Positions 46,314-55,725 of a stretch of DNA of 64,000 nt are shown piece by piece. The stretch lies in contig NZ_CP075190.1 of the NCBI RefSeq assembly GCF_020510585.1, positions 1,300,001-1,364,000 on the forward strand, read 5' to 3'. Numbering within the stretch: position 1 is the first letter of the stretch; each line of letters begins with the position of its first letter. Under the pieces are notes generated by a model, which was not told the DNA's origin, searched no databases, and saw only the letters and a program-made list of their open reading frames with translations. Made by a program: the position numbers and the translations under genes. The stretch is from Ferribacterium limneticum. GTDB lineage: Bacteria > Pseudomonadota > Gammaproteobacteria > Burkholderiales > Rhodocyclaceae.

Positions 46314-46597
46314 TGCAAAAGCCTGGCTTCAAAAATCGATTCGGTCTGGTCGGGAAAGCGGTACAGAGCAAAGACGCGCTGCAACTCGGCTGATAACTTG
46401 GCCGATTGCATGTCTGGATTGGCCATGAAGTTGATGCCGATCCTGTCTCCCTGCTTGACCAGCGTCGTGAAGGCGTAGTGCCATTCGCGGGCTTCCTCGA
46501 GGCGTTCGATTACTTCGCGCTCATTGCTGATGGCGACGCCAGCGCCCTTGAGGGATTGGATGAACAGGGTTGATTCGGTATTCGGGTTGGGGATCAT
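46310..46597 (-). CDS. Small hypothetical protein
   Basis: This 95-residue soluble protein is convergent with the flavoprotein gene; the two stop codons overlap by 4 bases. It begins MIPNPNTESTLFIQSLKGAG and has two predicted helical stretches (EREVIERLEEAREWHYAF, LSAELQRVFALYRF). I do not recognise a family. A spacer of 128 bases follows before the next gene on the same strand. Confidence 0.6.
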   Translation of the reverse strand: MIPNPNTESTLFIQSLKGAGVAISNEREVIERLEEAREWHYAFTTLVKQGDRIGINFMANPDMQSAKLSAELQRVFALYRFPDQTESIFEARLLH

Positions 46598-46671
46598 GAT
46601 CTCTCCGCAGGGTTTGAGGTGCTATGTCCGCTTAACGAGCCAGCCTCTGTTTGCGATGACGATCATCGTGT

Positions 46672-46690
46672 AGCAGCGTGTAACGCTGCT
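46672..46690. other. Inverted repeat in a gene spacer
   Basis: AGCAGCGT (46672-46679), GTA, then ACGCTGCT (46683-46690): a perfect 8-bp arm pair with 3-base gap. It has no T run, so an operator or a short RNA hairpin is more likely than a terminator. Confidence 0.45.
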
Positions 46691-46725
46691 GTTGTGCTTG
46701 ATGACGGTGAGTACTCCCCGGCGGG

Positions 46726-47061
46726 TCAGTCCTCGTCCTCGTAGCCGTGTTCCGCTTCCAGCTCCTCGGTGAATTGCCGCGTCAGCTCGGCCCGGCCTTG
46801 CCGGGTTTCGATGCGCTGCAACAGCCGTGCGAAAGCTTCGTCGTCAATGTCGCCGGCGGCGCGATTGACCGACAGGACGTATACCAGGAACTCGATGTTC
46901 TCGAGATCTTCGTCGTTGCCCGGGGCGTTGCCCAAGGCCGAAGCGAGGGCATTGGCCAGCGAGTTGGCCTGGCCCTTCGGTGGTTTCGCTGGAATGTCGC
47001 GATGGGCGGCTTGCACGATCCGGATCATGTCGGGGTGGTTTTCCGGGAGAGTCTTTTCCAT
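46726..47061 (-). CDS. Hypothetical acidic protein paired with the hybrid kinase
   Basis: About 111 residues from the ATG at 47061, which lies 11 bases after the kinase stop; a longer frame upstream overlaps the kinase and lacks a better start. It is acidic at the end (ELEAEHGYEDED). The family is unknown. The middle (ANSLANALASALGNAPGNDEDLENI) is small-residue rich. The close spacing suggests it is an accessory of the kinase, but nothing in the sequence shows a function. Confidence 0.65.
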   Translation of the reverse strand: MEKTLPENHPDMIRIVQAAHRDIPAKPPKGQANSLANALASALGNAPGNDEDLENIEFLVYVLSVNRAAGDIDDEAFARLLQRIETRQGRAELTRQFTEELEAEHGYEDED

Positions 47062-47072
47062 GGTGATCGGTA

Positions 47073-49673
47073 TCAGGTGAGGGGGCGGCTGCTTAGCCAT
47101 TTGAGCAAGGTGTCGAACAATAGATCGGGGATGACCGGTTTGCCGATGTGATCGTTCATGCCCGCCGCGAGGCAAATCTGGCGGTCTTCCTCGAAGGCAT
47201 TGGCGGTGACCGCCAGAATGGGCGTTTCCGCATAGCCGGGCAAGGCCCGGATGGCCCGCGTTGCATCGACGCCGTTCATTCTGGGCATCTGCATGTCCAT
47301 CAGAATGAGCGCGTATTGAGTCTGGCTGGCCATCGCCACCGCGACTTCGCCATCTTCGGCCAGATCGACCGAGAGCCCCGCTTCTTCGAGCAGGCTCATC
47401 GACACTTCCCGGTTGATCGGTTCGTCCTCGACGAGCAATACCCGGGTGCCCGAGTAGCGTTCCCTGAGGGTGGTTTCAGACGAAATCCGGAGTTGTCTGG
47501 CGACCGGTCGGGCATCGTTTACATGCTTCTGCAGGCGCACCGTAAACCAGAAGGTGCTGCCGACATTCGGCACGCTGTCGACACCGATTTCACCGCCCAT
47601 CATTTTCACGAGCCGCTTGCTGATCGCCAGGCCCAGGCCGGTTCCGCCGTATTTTCGCGACATCGAACCGTCAGCCTGTTCGAAGGCATTGAACAGGTGT
47701 TGTTGATCCTCCGGCGCTATGCCGATGCCGCTATCGATGACCTCGAAGCGCAATACGGCATCGTTCGCGCCACTTTCCGACAGATGAATGCGGACGGTGA
47801 TCGTGCCCTGCTCGGTAAATTTGATGGCATTGGCTGACAGATTGAGCAGGATCTGGCCAAGCCGGAACGGATCGCCCTTGAACGTCTGGCCGCCGATCTC
47901 GGGGCAGGGCTCGATGTCCAGTCGCAGTCCTTTGTCGAGCGCCCGCTGGGCAATCAGGTTGCGCAGGTTTTCCAGGATTTCACCGATCCGGAAGTCGATC
48001 TGCTCGAGCTGCATGTGCTCGGCCTCGATTTTCGAGATGTCGAGAATGTCGTTGATGACGCCGAGCAGGTGATGGGCCGCGAAATCGATCTTGCCAAGCT
48101 GATTCTGCAGCGCCGGGTCTTCGGCCTTGCGCAGCGCCAGCCCGGTCATGCCGAGGATGGCGTTCATCGGGGTCCGCAGCTCGTGGCTCATGTTGGCCAG
48201 GAAGGTGCTCTTGGCCAGGCTGGCTGCCTCGGCCGCTTCCTTGGTCTGCAGCAGCTGTGCCGTACGCTCGGCCACCAGTTGTTCCAGATTGTCGCGGTGT
48301 GCCTGCAGCTCGGCGTGGGCCTGCTTCAGCTCGGTGACATCCGTGATCGCCCCGATTAGCCCGGCAACTTCACCATCAATGCGCCGGAAAGTGGCTTTGT
48401 GGAAGATGACGTTGCGTTCCTTGCAATTCTTCACGGTCAACCAGTCGTAGGTCTGGGTGCCGGGCTGGCTGAACAGCTCGTCGTCCTTTTCCTTGTAGCG
48501 CTGGGCAATTTCGGGCGGCGCCATGTCAAAAACGGTCTTGCCGATAATGTCGTCGCGATGCTTGCCCAGGGACTCCTCGAAGGCATTATTGCAGCCCAGA
48601 TAAAGACCGTTCGCGTCCTTGTAGAAGAGTGGTACGGGGACGCTCTCGATCAGCGTATGGAGAAACAAGGTCTGATTCTGGATTTTTTGCCAGTAGCGCC
48701 GCAACAGCCAGGCGCCAAGCACCGTCGCCGCAAAAAATCCGAGAATGAGCAAAGTCGCATTGCGCAGTTCGATGCGCCAGTCGTCCAGATAATCCTCGGG
48801 TGCCATGCCAACGGTCACGAGAAAGGGCGTCTGCGGTACGCGGCGAAAGGCGTACGTTCGTTCGATGCCATCCGGTGTCTGGGCTTTGTGGAACATCCCG
48901 GTTGCGCTTCCCGAGTCAAGCAGGGCCTTGAATTCCGGCGAAACCTGTTTATTGCCGGGTTGCCCTGAAGGCCCGGCAATAGCAGGGAAGCGCGCCAGCA
49001 AGGCGGCGTTCTGATGGCGGATGACTGCCGATCCGTGCTCACCCAGACTGAGCGTGGACAGCAAACCGATGAAATGTTCAAGATTGAACGCGGCAGTGAC
49101 AACGCCGGCAAAAGAGCCGTCGGCGTTTCGATATGAGCGGGTGAGCGCGACAACCCAGATTTTTGATACGCGCCCCAAAATCGGCTCGGAAACGATCAGG
49201 TCTTGGCCCGGCTTGAGCTGGTGTTCGGCGAAAAACGGGCGGTCGGCATAGCTGACCATCGTTTCGGGCGTAACCCCCTTGCCCCAGATGACCTTGCCCT
49301 GGCTATCGCTGACCCGGAAGCCATCGACGGCTGGATGGCGCAGCAGGTGCATGTTGAGCATCTGCTCGATTTGATTGGCATCGACACGTCCGTCTGCCAG
49401 CCGCCCCTCCAGCGCGTCGACAATGTCAAGAAGCCCGAGATCGACCCGGCGGACCGCGTCGGCCACATTCAGTTCGAGCAGGGCTGCCAGGTTGCCGGTC
49501 GTGCCCACCACCTGCTCCACCGTGCGTTTCTGGTGGTTCTGCAGATTGACGACACTGACGGAAATCATCACGGCGTTGAGGACGAGCACGCTCAGTATTA
49601 GCCAGCCAAGAAAACGAGAGGCTGATTGCCGTGAATTGATGGATGTTGGCTTTGAGTGGGCGGGCTGCGACAA
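47073..49673 (-). CDS. Hybrid sensor histidine kinase (Cache-PAS-HK-REC)
   Basis: This 866-residue protein has a membrane span near 25-42, a periplasmic double-Cache domain (about 45-300, with [16 protein letters not shown]), a second span near 313-330, and a PAS domain (about 340-450). The kinase core follows, with phosphorylated histidine in [15 protein letters not shown] near 515, and an ATPase domain with [13 protein letters not shown] and [14 protein letters not shown]. The C-terminal receiver (about 740-860) carries the aspartate in [14 protein letters not shown] partner response regulator is not adjacent. The Cache domain suggests a periplasmic small ligand. Confidence 0.93.
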   Translation of the reverse strand: MSQPAHSKPTSINSRQSASRFLGWLILSVLVLNAVMISVSVVNLQNHQKRTVEQVVGTTGNLAALLELNVADAVRRVDLGLLDIVDALEGRLADGRVDANQIEQMLNMHLLRHPAVDGFRVSDSQGKVIWGKGVTPETMVSYADRPFFAEHQLKPGQDLIVSEPILGRVSKIWVVALTRSYRNADGSFAGVVTAAFNLEHFIGLLSTLSLGEHGSAVIRHQNAALLARFPAIAGPSGQPGNKQVSPEFKALLDSGSATGMFHKAQTPDGIERTYAFRRVPQTPFLVTVGMAPEDYLDDWRIELRNATLLILGFFAATVLGAWLLRRYWQKIQNQTLFLHTLIESVPVPLFYKDANGLYLGCNNAFEESLGKHRDDIIGKTVFDMAPPEIAQRYKEKDDELFSQPGTQTYDWLTVKNCKERNVIFHKATFRRIDGEVAGLIGAITDVTELKQAHAELQAHRDNLEQLVAERTAQLLQTKEAAEAASLAKSTFLANMSHELRTPMNAILGMTGLALRKAEDPALQNQLGKIDFAAHHLLGVINDILDISKIEAEHMQLEQIDFRIGEILENLRNLIAQRALDKGLRLDIEPCPEIGGQTFKGDPFRLGQILLNLSANAIKFTEQGTITVRIHLSESGANDAVLRFEVIDSGIGIAPEDQQHLFNAFEQADGSMSRKYGGTGLGLAISKRLVKMMGGEIGVDSVPNVGSTFWFTVRLQKHVNDARPVARQLRISSETTLRERYSGTRVLLVEDEPINREVSMSLLEEAGLSVDLAEDGEVAVAMASQTQYALILMDMQMPRMNGVDATRAIRALPGYAETPILAVTANAFEEDRQICLAAGMNDHIGKPVIPDLLFDTLLKWLSSRPLT

Positions 49674-49772
49674 GTTGAGGCAATCGGGAGTTGGAGGTGG
49701 GCGTTGAAAAAACGCTGATTATTGCACTCCCGGCGCATTTGGTGGCGGTCTGTCGGAATCGGCATGCGCCTT

Positions 49773-50270
49773 TCAGTGGCGGGCGAAGCGGGATGGCTTG
49801 CCCTTGCGGTCAACCAGAAAAGTCTCGAAAAACTCGCGGCGGACGGGCTGTTCGACGCCTTCCTTGTCGAGCATCGTGCACGCCGTTTCACAGGTCGGGT
49901 TGGAGAACTCGCGGCCCGGGGCGCCCTGCGGCAGGCCGGGGACGGCAAGGCCAAGGGCGCGCGGCTTTTCGCTGAGCAACAGCTTGATATCCTCGGCCGG
50001 CACATGGCCTTCGATGAAATAGCCGGCAACCAGCGCGCTGGGCACCGATTCCATGTCCTTCGGCACCTTGAGGCGGCGTTTCAGTGCATCCATGTCGACC
50101 GTTGGTGTCATTTTGACCGGGAAGCCGTTCTGGCGCAGGTGTTCGGCCCATTCGATGCAAGTCAGGCAGACCGTCGGCGTGAACACTTCGACGGAAGGCA
50201 GCGGTGCTGCCGGCTCGGCGCCAGTGCTACCCGCCAACAGGGCGAGCAGCAGCGGAATGGCTTTCAGCAT
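49773..50270 (-). CDS. DUF411-like exported protein with degraded metal sites
   Basis: About 165 residues from the ATG at 50270. The signal peptide is MLKAIPLLLALLAGSTGA. The DUF411 frame is clear (WAEHLRQNGFPV, AGYFIEGHVPAEDIKLLL, GLAVPG), but the family's metal residues are changed: the usual C-x-C-C pair reads CLTC, the S-C-H-T-A motif reads SVPSALVAG, and the PGM/SPGM methionines are absent (PGLPQGAPGREF). Typical DUF411 proteins are periplasmic copper-related factors. An extra C-terminal part (CETACTMLDKEG) holds two cysteines. It overlaps the ankyrin gene by 7 bases. Confidence 0.8.
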   Translation of the reverse strand: MLKAIPLLLALLAGSTGAEPAAPLPSVEVFTPTVCLTCIEWAEHLRQNGFPVKMTPTVDMDALKRRLKVPKDMESVPSALVAGYFIEGHVPAEDIKLLLSEKPRALGLAVPGLPQGAPGREFSNPTCETACTMLDKEGVEQPVRREFFETFLVDRKGKPSRFARH

Positions 50271-50737
50271 GGCTTGCCTGCCTGGCAGCCCTTGAGTACC
50301 CACAGCGAAAGGACGCCGGCTGCTTCGTCGGCCTTGACCTTGCGCGCCATCGAGCCGGGGTCGCGGCCGTTGTCGGTCTTGGCAAAGGGATCGGCGCCGG
50401 CTTCGAGCAGGATCTGGACATTTTTGGCCCGGCTCGAATAGGCGGCCATGTGCAGCGGTGTGGCGCCGTCGTTGTCGCGGGCCATGACGTCGGCGCCGGC
50501 GGCGATCAGCGCTTTCATGGCAGTGGTATCCGGGTTGGTGGCGGCCAGGTGCAGGGGTGTCGAACCTTGCCCCGTGCGCACTTCGCGCTGTTTCGGGTCG
50601 GCCTTGAGCAGGCGGCGAACGTCGTCGCCGTTGCCGGCTCGCGCCGCATCGTGGATCGGCCGGTCGTAGCTCTGAACCTCGGCAAACGCCGGAAAGGCGA
50701 AACTGGCAGCGAAAAGCAGGGAGAGCAGGCGCTTCAT
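50264..50737 (-). CDS. Exported ankyrin-repeat protein
   Basis: This 157-residue protein has a signal peptide (MKRLLSLLFAASFAFPAFA) followed by about three ankyrin repeats (DRPIHDAARAGNGDDVRRLL, STPLHLAATNPDTTAMKALI, ATPLHMAAYSSRAKNVQIL). These form a helical stack for protein contact in the periplasm. The C-terminus has WVLKGCQAGKPC with two cysteines. Its stop overlaps the DUF411-like start, so the two exported proteins are probably partners, perhaps in thiol or metal handling. Confidence 0.88.
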   Translation of the reverse strand: MKRLLSLLFAASFAFPAFAEVQSYDRPIHDAARAGNGDDVRRLLKADPKQREVRTGQGSTPLHLAATNPDTTAMKALIAAGADVMARDNDGATPLHMAAYSSRAKNVQILLEAGADPFAKTDNGRDPGSMARKVKADEAAGVLSLWVLKGCQAGKPC

Positions 50738-50844
50738 GCGGGTATCCGGAAATGGTTGATCAGGCGATTGTTGCCGCTTGCTTCTCGGACAACCTTGATC
50801 TGCGCTAGTTTCAGTTTTTGCTGATATGGCAGCGATGCGCCAGT

Positions 50845-50874
50845 GAAAAACGCCCTGCCGGGCGGGACAGGGCG
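50845..50874 (-). terminator. Rho-independent terminator of kup
   Basis: On the minus strand CGCCCTG pairs with CAGGGCG around a GC-rich loop and is followed by TTTTTCAC. It lies directly after the kup stop. Confidence 0.8.
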
Positions 50875-50884
50875 TCGATGGCGT

Positions 50885-52750
50885 TCAGATGACCAGTTGC
50901 GTACCGAGTTCGACCACCCGGTTGGTCGGGATATGGAAGAAGTCGCTGGCGCTCGTCGCGTTCTTCGACATGATGGCGAAGAGTCGGGCGCGGATCGGCA
51001 GCATGCCGCGGGACATCGACGGGACAATGGTTTCGCGTGACAGGTAGAAGGTGGTGTCCATCATGTCGAAACTCTCGCCGAAACGGCCGCATTGCTCCAG
51101 TGCGCCGGGCACGTCGGGACTTTCCATGAAGCCGTAGCGGATGATCAGGCGCTTGAAGCCCTTTTTCATGTCGTGCAGGTAGATGCGATCCATGTCGTTG
51201 ACGTGTGGCGTCTGCATCGTTTGCACGGTGACCAGCACGACGCGCTCGTGCAGCACCTGGTTGTGCTTGAGGTTGTGGAGCAGGGCCGGCGGCACGCCGT
51301 CCTTGGCGCTGGTCATGAACACGGCCGTACCGTAGATGCGGTGCACATCGTCGATGGATTGCAGGAAGTCATCCATCGGGATGCTTTGCTTGGCCATTTC
51401 GTCGGAGACCATGCGCCGTCCCCGCCGCCAGGTGGTCAGCACGGTGAATGAAACGACGCCCATGGCCAGCGGGAACCAGCCGCCTTCGGGGATCTTGATC
51501 GCATTGGCGGCGAAGAAGGCGATGTCGACGACGAGCAGCGACCCGGCAACGAGCGCGACGAGCAGCTTGTTCCATTTCCAGAGCAGGACCATGACGAAGG
51601 CGACGAGGATGGTGTCGATCAGCATCGTGCCGGTGACGGCAATGCCATAGGCAGCAGCCAGATTCGACGAATTCTTGAAGCCGATGACCAGCGCGACGAC
51701 GGCCAGGTAGAGCGACCAGTTGGTGAAGGGCACGTAGATCTGGCCTTCTTCCATGCCCGAGGTGTGGATGATCTGCATGCGCGGCAGCAGGCCCATCTGG
51801 ATCGACTGGCGGGCCACCGAGAAGGCGCCGGAAATGACGGCCTGTGAGGCGATGACGGTGGCGGCGGTGGCCAGTCCGACCATCGGGATCAGCGCCCAGT
51901 CGGGGGCGAGGTGGAAGAAGGGGCTGGCGATGGCTTGCGGATCGACCAGCAGCAGGGCGCCCTGGCCGAAATAGTTGAGGACCAGCGCCGGCATGACAAA
52001 GCCGAACCAGGCGAGGCGAATCGGGAAGCGGCCGAAGTGGCCCATGTCGGTGTACAGCGCTTCGCCGCCGGTGACGGCGAGCACCACCGAGCCGAGGGCG
52101 AGGAAGGCGAGGCCGGGATGTTCGGCGATGAAAAAGGTGGCGAACAGCGGGTTGAGGGCGAGCAGGACGGCCGGGTTATTGGCGATCTGCAGCACACCTA
52201 GCACGGCCAGAATGGCGAACCAGGCCACCATGACCGGCCCGAAGAGCTTGCCGACGGCACCGGTGCCGTGCTTCTGGATGAAGAACAGGCCGGTCAGGAT
52301 GCCGAGCGTGATCGGGATGACGTAGGGTTTCAAATCGGGCGTGATGATCTCCAGACCTTCGACGGCGGAGAGCACGGAGATGGCCGGCGTGATCATGCTG
52401 TCGCCGTAGAACAGCGCGGCGGCAAAGATGCCGAGCAGCGTGACGATCCACGACAGGCGCGGGTTCTTGGCCTTTTCGGTGACCAGCGCGAGCAGCGCCA
52501 GCGAGCCGCCCTCGCCGCGGTTGTCGGCCCGCATGATGATGAGCACGTACTTGATGGTGACCAGCACGACAATCGCCCAGAAGACCAGTGACAGCACGCC
52601 GAGGATGTTTTCCGGGGTGACCGGGATCGGGTGATGGCCGTTGAAGATTTCCTTCAGCGCGTAAAGCGGGCTGGTCCCGATGTCGCCGAAGACGACCCCG
52701 ATGGCAGCGACCGTAATGGCCGGCAAGGCTTGTTTGTTATGTGACGACAT
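50885..52750 (-). CDS. kup: Kup low-affinity potassium uptake protein
   Basis: This 621-residue inner-membrane protein has about twelve spans over residues 15-430 and a hydrophilic C-terminal part of about 190 residues. The N-terminal [19 protein letters not shown] is the Kup/Trk family hallmark, with [16 protein letters not shown] near residue 230. Kup proteins take up potassium with protons under low pH or hyperosmotic conditions. It has its own terminator. Confidence 0.95.
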   Translation of the reverse strand: MSSHNKQALPAITVAAIGVVFGDIGTSPLYALKEIFNGHHPIPVTPENILGVLSLVFWAIVVLVTIKYVLIIMRADNRGEGGSLALLALVTEKAKNPRLSWIVTLLGIFAAALFYGDSMITPAISVLSAVEGLEIITPDLKPYVIPITLGILTGLFFIQKHGTGAVGKLFGPVMVAWFAILAVLGVLQIANNPAVLLALNPLFATFFIAEHPGLAFLALGSVVLAVTGGEALYTDMGHFGRFPIRLAWFGFVMPALVLNYFGQGALLLVDPQAIASPFFHLAPDWALIPMVGLATAATVIASQAVISGAFSVARQSIQMGLLPRMQIIHTSGMEEGQIYVPFTNWSLYLAVVALVIGFKNSSNLAAAYGIAVTGTMLIDTILVAFVMVLLWKWNKLLVALVAGSLLVVDIAFFAANAIKIPEGGWFPLAMGVVSFTVLTTWRRGRRMVSDEMAKQSIPMDDFLQSIDDVHRIYGTAVFMTSAKDGVPPALLHNLKHNQVLHERVVLVTVQTMQTPHVNDMDRIYLHDMKKGFKRLIIRYGFMESPDVPGALEQCGRFGESFDMMDTTFYLSRETIVPSMSRGMLPIRARLFAIMSKNATSASDFFHIPTNRVVELGTQLVI

Positions 52751-52911
52751 CTATTCCCCTGTTGCGCCTGGGGCGCAGAATTTTGCGATGCTGCTTGCCT
52801 AGCCGCGCCTTTCTCTCGGGAGCGCGGTCTGGCAAGCCCGCCAATCTAGCACTTTGCCCTGAGCTTTGGTATAGATGGCGGTATCTGCAGCGGGCTGGCG
52901 AGGAGCGAAAA

Positions 52912-53190
52912 ATGGCAAGAATCGGGCGTCACTTGACGATTGAAGGGCGGGTTCAGGGCGTCGGCTATCGCTGGTCCATGGTCGAGCAGGCGCGGTCGCT
53001 CGGCGTCGTCGGCTGGGTGCGCAACCTAGCCGATGGCCGGGTCGAGGCGATGGCCGTCGGCGAGGAAATGGCGGTGATCGAGCTGATCGCCTGGGCGCGG
53101 CGCGGGCCGAGCCATGCGATCGTTCGGCAGGTCAATATCGCGCTGGGCGACGGGGATTTTGGGAGCTTCGAGCAGGCTCCGAACGGCTGA
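52912..53190 (+). CDS. acyP: Acylphosphatase
   Basis: About 92 residues from the ATG at 52912 (GAGGAG, 8 bases upstream). It matches acylphosphatase: the phosphate-binding loop [12 protein letters not shown] with the catalytic arginine, and the conserved asparagine in [17 protein letters not shown]. It hydrolyses acyl phosphates in the cytosol. It is divergent from kup. Confidence 0.93.
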   Translation: MARIGRHLTIEGRVQGVGYRWSMVEQARSLGVVGWVRNLADGRVEAMAVGEEMAVIELIAWARRGPSHAIVRQVNIALGDGDFGSFEQAPNG

Positions 53191-53197
53191 ATGGGAA

Positions 53198-53235
53198 TGC
53201 TACGGTCAACGGGAAAAATTGGCCAAAATTGAAAT
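53198..53235 (-). repeat. Dispersed 38-bp repeat, copy 11
   Basis: TGCTACGGTCAACGGGAAAA then ATTGGCCAAAATTGAAAT, the reverse orientation. It lies between the convergent acyP and disulfide reductase genes. Confidence 0.9.
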
Positions 53236-53259
53236 CTGCAATCTGTCATTGACGACCCA

Positions 53260-54702
53260 TCAGCCGCCTGGCCCGCAATCCATGCCTTGATCGACTACCG
53301 CCGAACCGGAGTCCAGTTGATGCTTCGCGTCGCGCAAGGCGGTGCGCAAGCCTTCTTCGAGGACCGGGTGATAGAACGGCATTTCCAGCATTTCTTCGAC
53401 TGTCAGGCGTTGTTGCGCCGCCCAGGCGAGCAGGTGGCCGATGTGCTCGGCGCCGGGGCCGAACATTTCGGCGCCCAGAAACACGCCGCTGTTGAGCTCG
53501 GCATAGACTTTGAGCATGCCCTTGTTGCGCAGGATGACCCGGCTGCGTCCCTGATCCTCGAAGGAGGCGCAGCCTGTCGCGAAGCGGCCCAGGAAGTGCT
53601 GGTTCAGCGTTTTCAGGGCGATGCCGGCCGAGGCGACTTGCGGGTCGCAGAAGACGATGGCCAGCGGCGTGCGGCGCCGGCCGGGCACGACGTTGGGATA
53701 GCGTCCGGCATTGTCGCCGGCAATGCGCCCCTGGTCGGCGGCTTCGTGCAGCAGGGGAATATCGTTGCTGGCATCGCCGGCAATAAAGATCGTGCTGTCG
53801 CCGCATTGCAGCGTGTAGCGGTCAAACAGCGGCACGCCATGGTCGTCGAGTTGCAGTCCGGTGTTTTCCAGCGCCAGTCCAGCAAGCTCCGGCGCCCGAC
53901 CGGTCGCCGCCAGAACATAGTCGAATTCCTCGACGATCCGGGACCCGTCCTTGTGCTGGTAAGTTACAGCAACCCCGGTCGCCGTTTCGCTGACCGATTC
54001 GACCTCGGCATCCGCATCGAGATAAAACTCGTCATTGAAAATCTTGTTCGCGTAGTCGCGCATCCCGGTGTCGCGAATGCCGGCAATGCCGCCGCCGATG
54101 CCGAACATCTTGACTTCGACGCCCAGGCGGCTCATCGCCTGCCCTAATTCAATGCCGAGCGGCCCGGTGCCGAAAACGGCCAGGCTTTTCGGCAGGGTCG
54201 GCAATTCAAAAACGTTCTCGCTGGTCAGCAAGTGCTTGTCCAGACCTTGCAGCAATGGCGGCAAGGTGGGTTTGCTGCCGGTGGCGATGATGATGCGACG
54301 GGCGTGAATCAACTGGCCCTTGGGCGTCACCAGGGTATTGGCGTCCTGAAAACTGACCTTTGCCATCCACCGGACGCCGCTCGGCATGGCATCGACCGAG
54401 GCCAGGACTAATCCGACAAAACGATCGCGTTCGCGCTGCACCCGTGCCATCACCGCCGCGCCGTCGACCACCAGGTCCGTGGCCTGTATCCCGAAGCGAT
54501 CGGCATGGCGCGCCTGGTGCGCGACTTCGGCCGCCGCTATTAGCAATTTGCTCGGCATGCAGCCGGAACGCGCGCAAGTCGTGCCGTAGTCGCCGCCTTC
54601 GATGAGCAGGATCGACTCGGTATGAGCCCGGGCGCTCAGATAGGCGGCCGTTCCAGCGGTGCCAGAACCGATGATGGCGACATCGACGTGGATCGGCGTC
54701 AT
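53260..54702 (-). CDS. Pyridine nucleotide-disulfide oxidoreductase (dihydrolipoyl dehydrogenase-like)
   Basis: About 480 residues from the ATG at 54702. It has FAD binding near the start (VAIIGSGTAGTAAYLSARAH), redox cysteines CARSGC near residue 45, an NAD-binding second Rossmann motif (VFGTGPLGIELGQAMSRLG), FAD contact FIAGDASND, and a C-terminal dimerisation domain with HPVLEEGLRTAL. It is in the dihydrolipoamide/mercuric reductase class. The first cysteine motif differs from dihydrolipoyl dehydrogenase (CLNVGCIPSK), and no partner complex genes adjoin it. It overlaps the peroxiredoxin-glutaredoxin gene by 4 bases, so it may reduce that protein or a small thiol. Confidence 0.85.
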   Translation of the reverse strand: MTPIHVDVAIIGSGTAGTAAYLSARAHTESILLIEGGDYGTTCARSGCMPSKLLIAAAEVAHQARHADRFGIQATDLVVDGAAVMARVQRERDRFVGLVLASVDAMPSGVRWMAKVSFQDANTLVTPKGQLIHARRIIIATGSKPTLPPLLQGLDKHLLTSENVFELPTLPKSLAVFGTGPLGIELGQAMSRLGVEVKMFGIGGGIAGIRDTGMRDYANKIFNDEFYLDADAEVESVSETATGVAVTYQHKDGSRIVEEFDYVLAATGRAPELAGLALENTGLQLDDHGVPLFDRYTLQCGDSTIFIAGDASNDIPLLHEAADQGRIAGDNAGRYPNVVPGRRRTPLAIVFCDPQVASAGIALKTLNQHFLGRFATGCASFEDQGRSRVILRNKGMLKVYAELNSGVFLGAEMFGPGAEHIGHLLAWAAQQRLTVEEMLEMPFYHPVLEEGLRTALRDAKHQLDSGSAVVDQGMDCGPGG

Positions 54703-55439
54703 TTTGTCTTGGCTAGCCAGACCGCCAGTTCGTCGGCGCCGCCGATGTGCTCGCCGTCGATGAAGACCTGCGGCGTCGTCCCCTGGCCGCTCACGGCCTG
54801 CAGCGAGCTGTAGCTGACGCCGTTGCTGCCGAGTTCGATTTCCTCGAAGCGCTCGCCCTTTTTGTTGAGCATTTCGCGGGCGCGGGCGCAATGCGGGCAC
54901 CCGGGTTTGCTGAAGAAGGTGATCCGGGGTGGCGGCACGGCTTTGGCATTGATGTAACCGAGCATCGTATCGGCATCGGAAACCTTGAAAGGATCGCCCG
55001 GCTCTTCCGCCTCGATGAACATTTTTTCAATCAGCCCATCCTTGACCAGCATCGAATAACGACAGCTCCGCTTGCCCAGGCCGATATCCGACTTGTCGAC
55101 GAGCATCCCCATGCCGGCGCTGAATTCGCCATTGCCATCGGGCAGGAAATAGATGCTCTCGGCCTTCTGGGCGGTCTGCCAGGTTTCCATCACGAATGGA
55201 TCGTTGACGGCCAGACAGATCACGCTATCGACGCCATTCTCCTTGAGCGTCCCGGCCAACTCGTTGTAGCGCGGCAGGTGCATGTTCGAACAGGTCGGCG
55301 TGAAGGCGCCGGGCAGGGCAAACAGCACGACAGTCTTGCCTTTGAAGAGGGCATCGCTGCCGACTTTCTCCCATGCGCCATTAACCCTGAGCGGAAAGGT
55401 GACCTGGGGGATGTGTTGACCTTCCTGTGACTTGAGCAT
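54699..55439 (-). CDS. Hybrid peroxiredoxin-glutaredoxin (Prx5-Grx)
   Basis: This 246-residue fusion has a Prx5 domain (residues 1-165) with the peroxidatic cysteine in PGAFTPTCSNMHLP, and a glutaredoxin domain (about 172-246) with active site CPHC in place of the common CPYC, followed by TTPQVFIDGEHIGG. Such fusions reduce hydroperoxides with glutathione without a separate glutaredoxin. It is translationally coupled to the disulfide reductase downstream, which suggests one redox unit. A dispersed repeat lies about 115 bases upstream. Confidence 0.92.
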   Translation of the reverse strand: MLKSQEGQHIPQVTFPLRVNGAWEKVGSDALFKGKTVVLFALPGAFTPTCSNMHLPRYNELAGTLKENGVDSVICLAVNDPFVMETWQTAQKAESIYFLPDGNGEFSAGMGMLVDKSDIGLGKRSCRYSMLVKDGLIEKMFIEAEEPGDPFKVSDADTMLGYINAKAVPPPRITFFSKPGCPHCARAREMLNKKGERFEEIELGSNGVSYSSLQAVSGQGTTPQVFIDGEHIGGADELAVWLAKTK

Positions 55440-55554
55440 GGCGATGTTTCTCCTGTTGGTTTGCGCGTAGCGAAGTCTGGAAAGTACGCCACCATGCAGG
55501 TGGCCTCTGTGCGCCAGCGAACTCAGGTCAGGATTGGTAGAGGTTGATGACGAT

Positions 55555-55591
55555 TGCCATGGTCAACCGGAAAAAATGGCCAAAATTCAAA
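55555..55591 (-). repeat. Dispersed 38-bp repeat, copy 12
   Basis: TGCCATGGTCAACCGGAAAA then AATGGCCAAAATTCAAA, reverse orientation. It lies in the spacer between the Prx-Grx gene and the DUF3616 gene. Confidence 0.9.
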
Positions 55592-55725
55592 CGGGCAGTC
55601 TTGCCTGCTTGGCAAGCCAAACAGCCGTTGCTGAACGGGGTGGTACATTGGTCCAGGTTGAGTCGGATGCTTGCCGATTGGCTTTTGTTTCCCGGCCAGA
55701 ACACCCTTCAGAAAAGAGATCCAAC

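Noticed and set aside
49790..49825. A partial match to the dispersed repeat (GCGGTCAACCAGAAAAG) in the DUF411 gene
   Set aside because: The match fades after 15 bases and the codons belong to a normal C-terminal segment, so chance is likely.
55534..55725. A start of the DUF3616 gene upstream, giving a leader with HGQPEKMAKI
   Set aside because: Those residues come from translating the dispersed repeat. The ATG at 55726 gives a family-like start.
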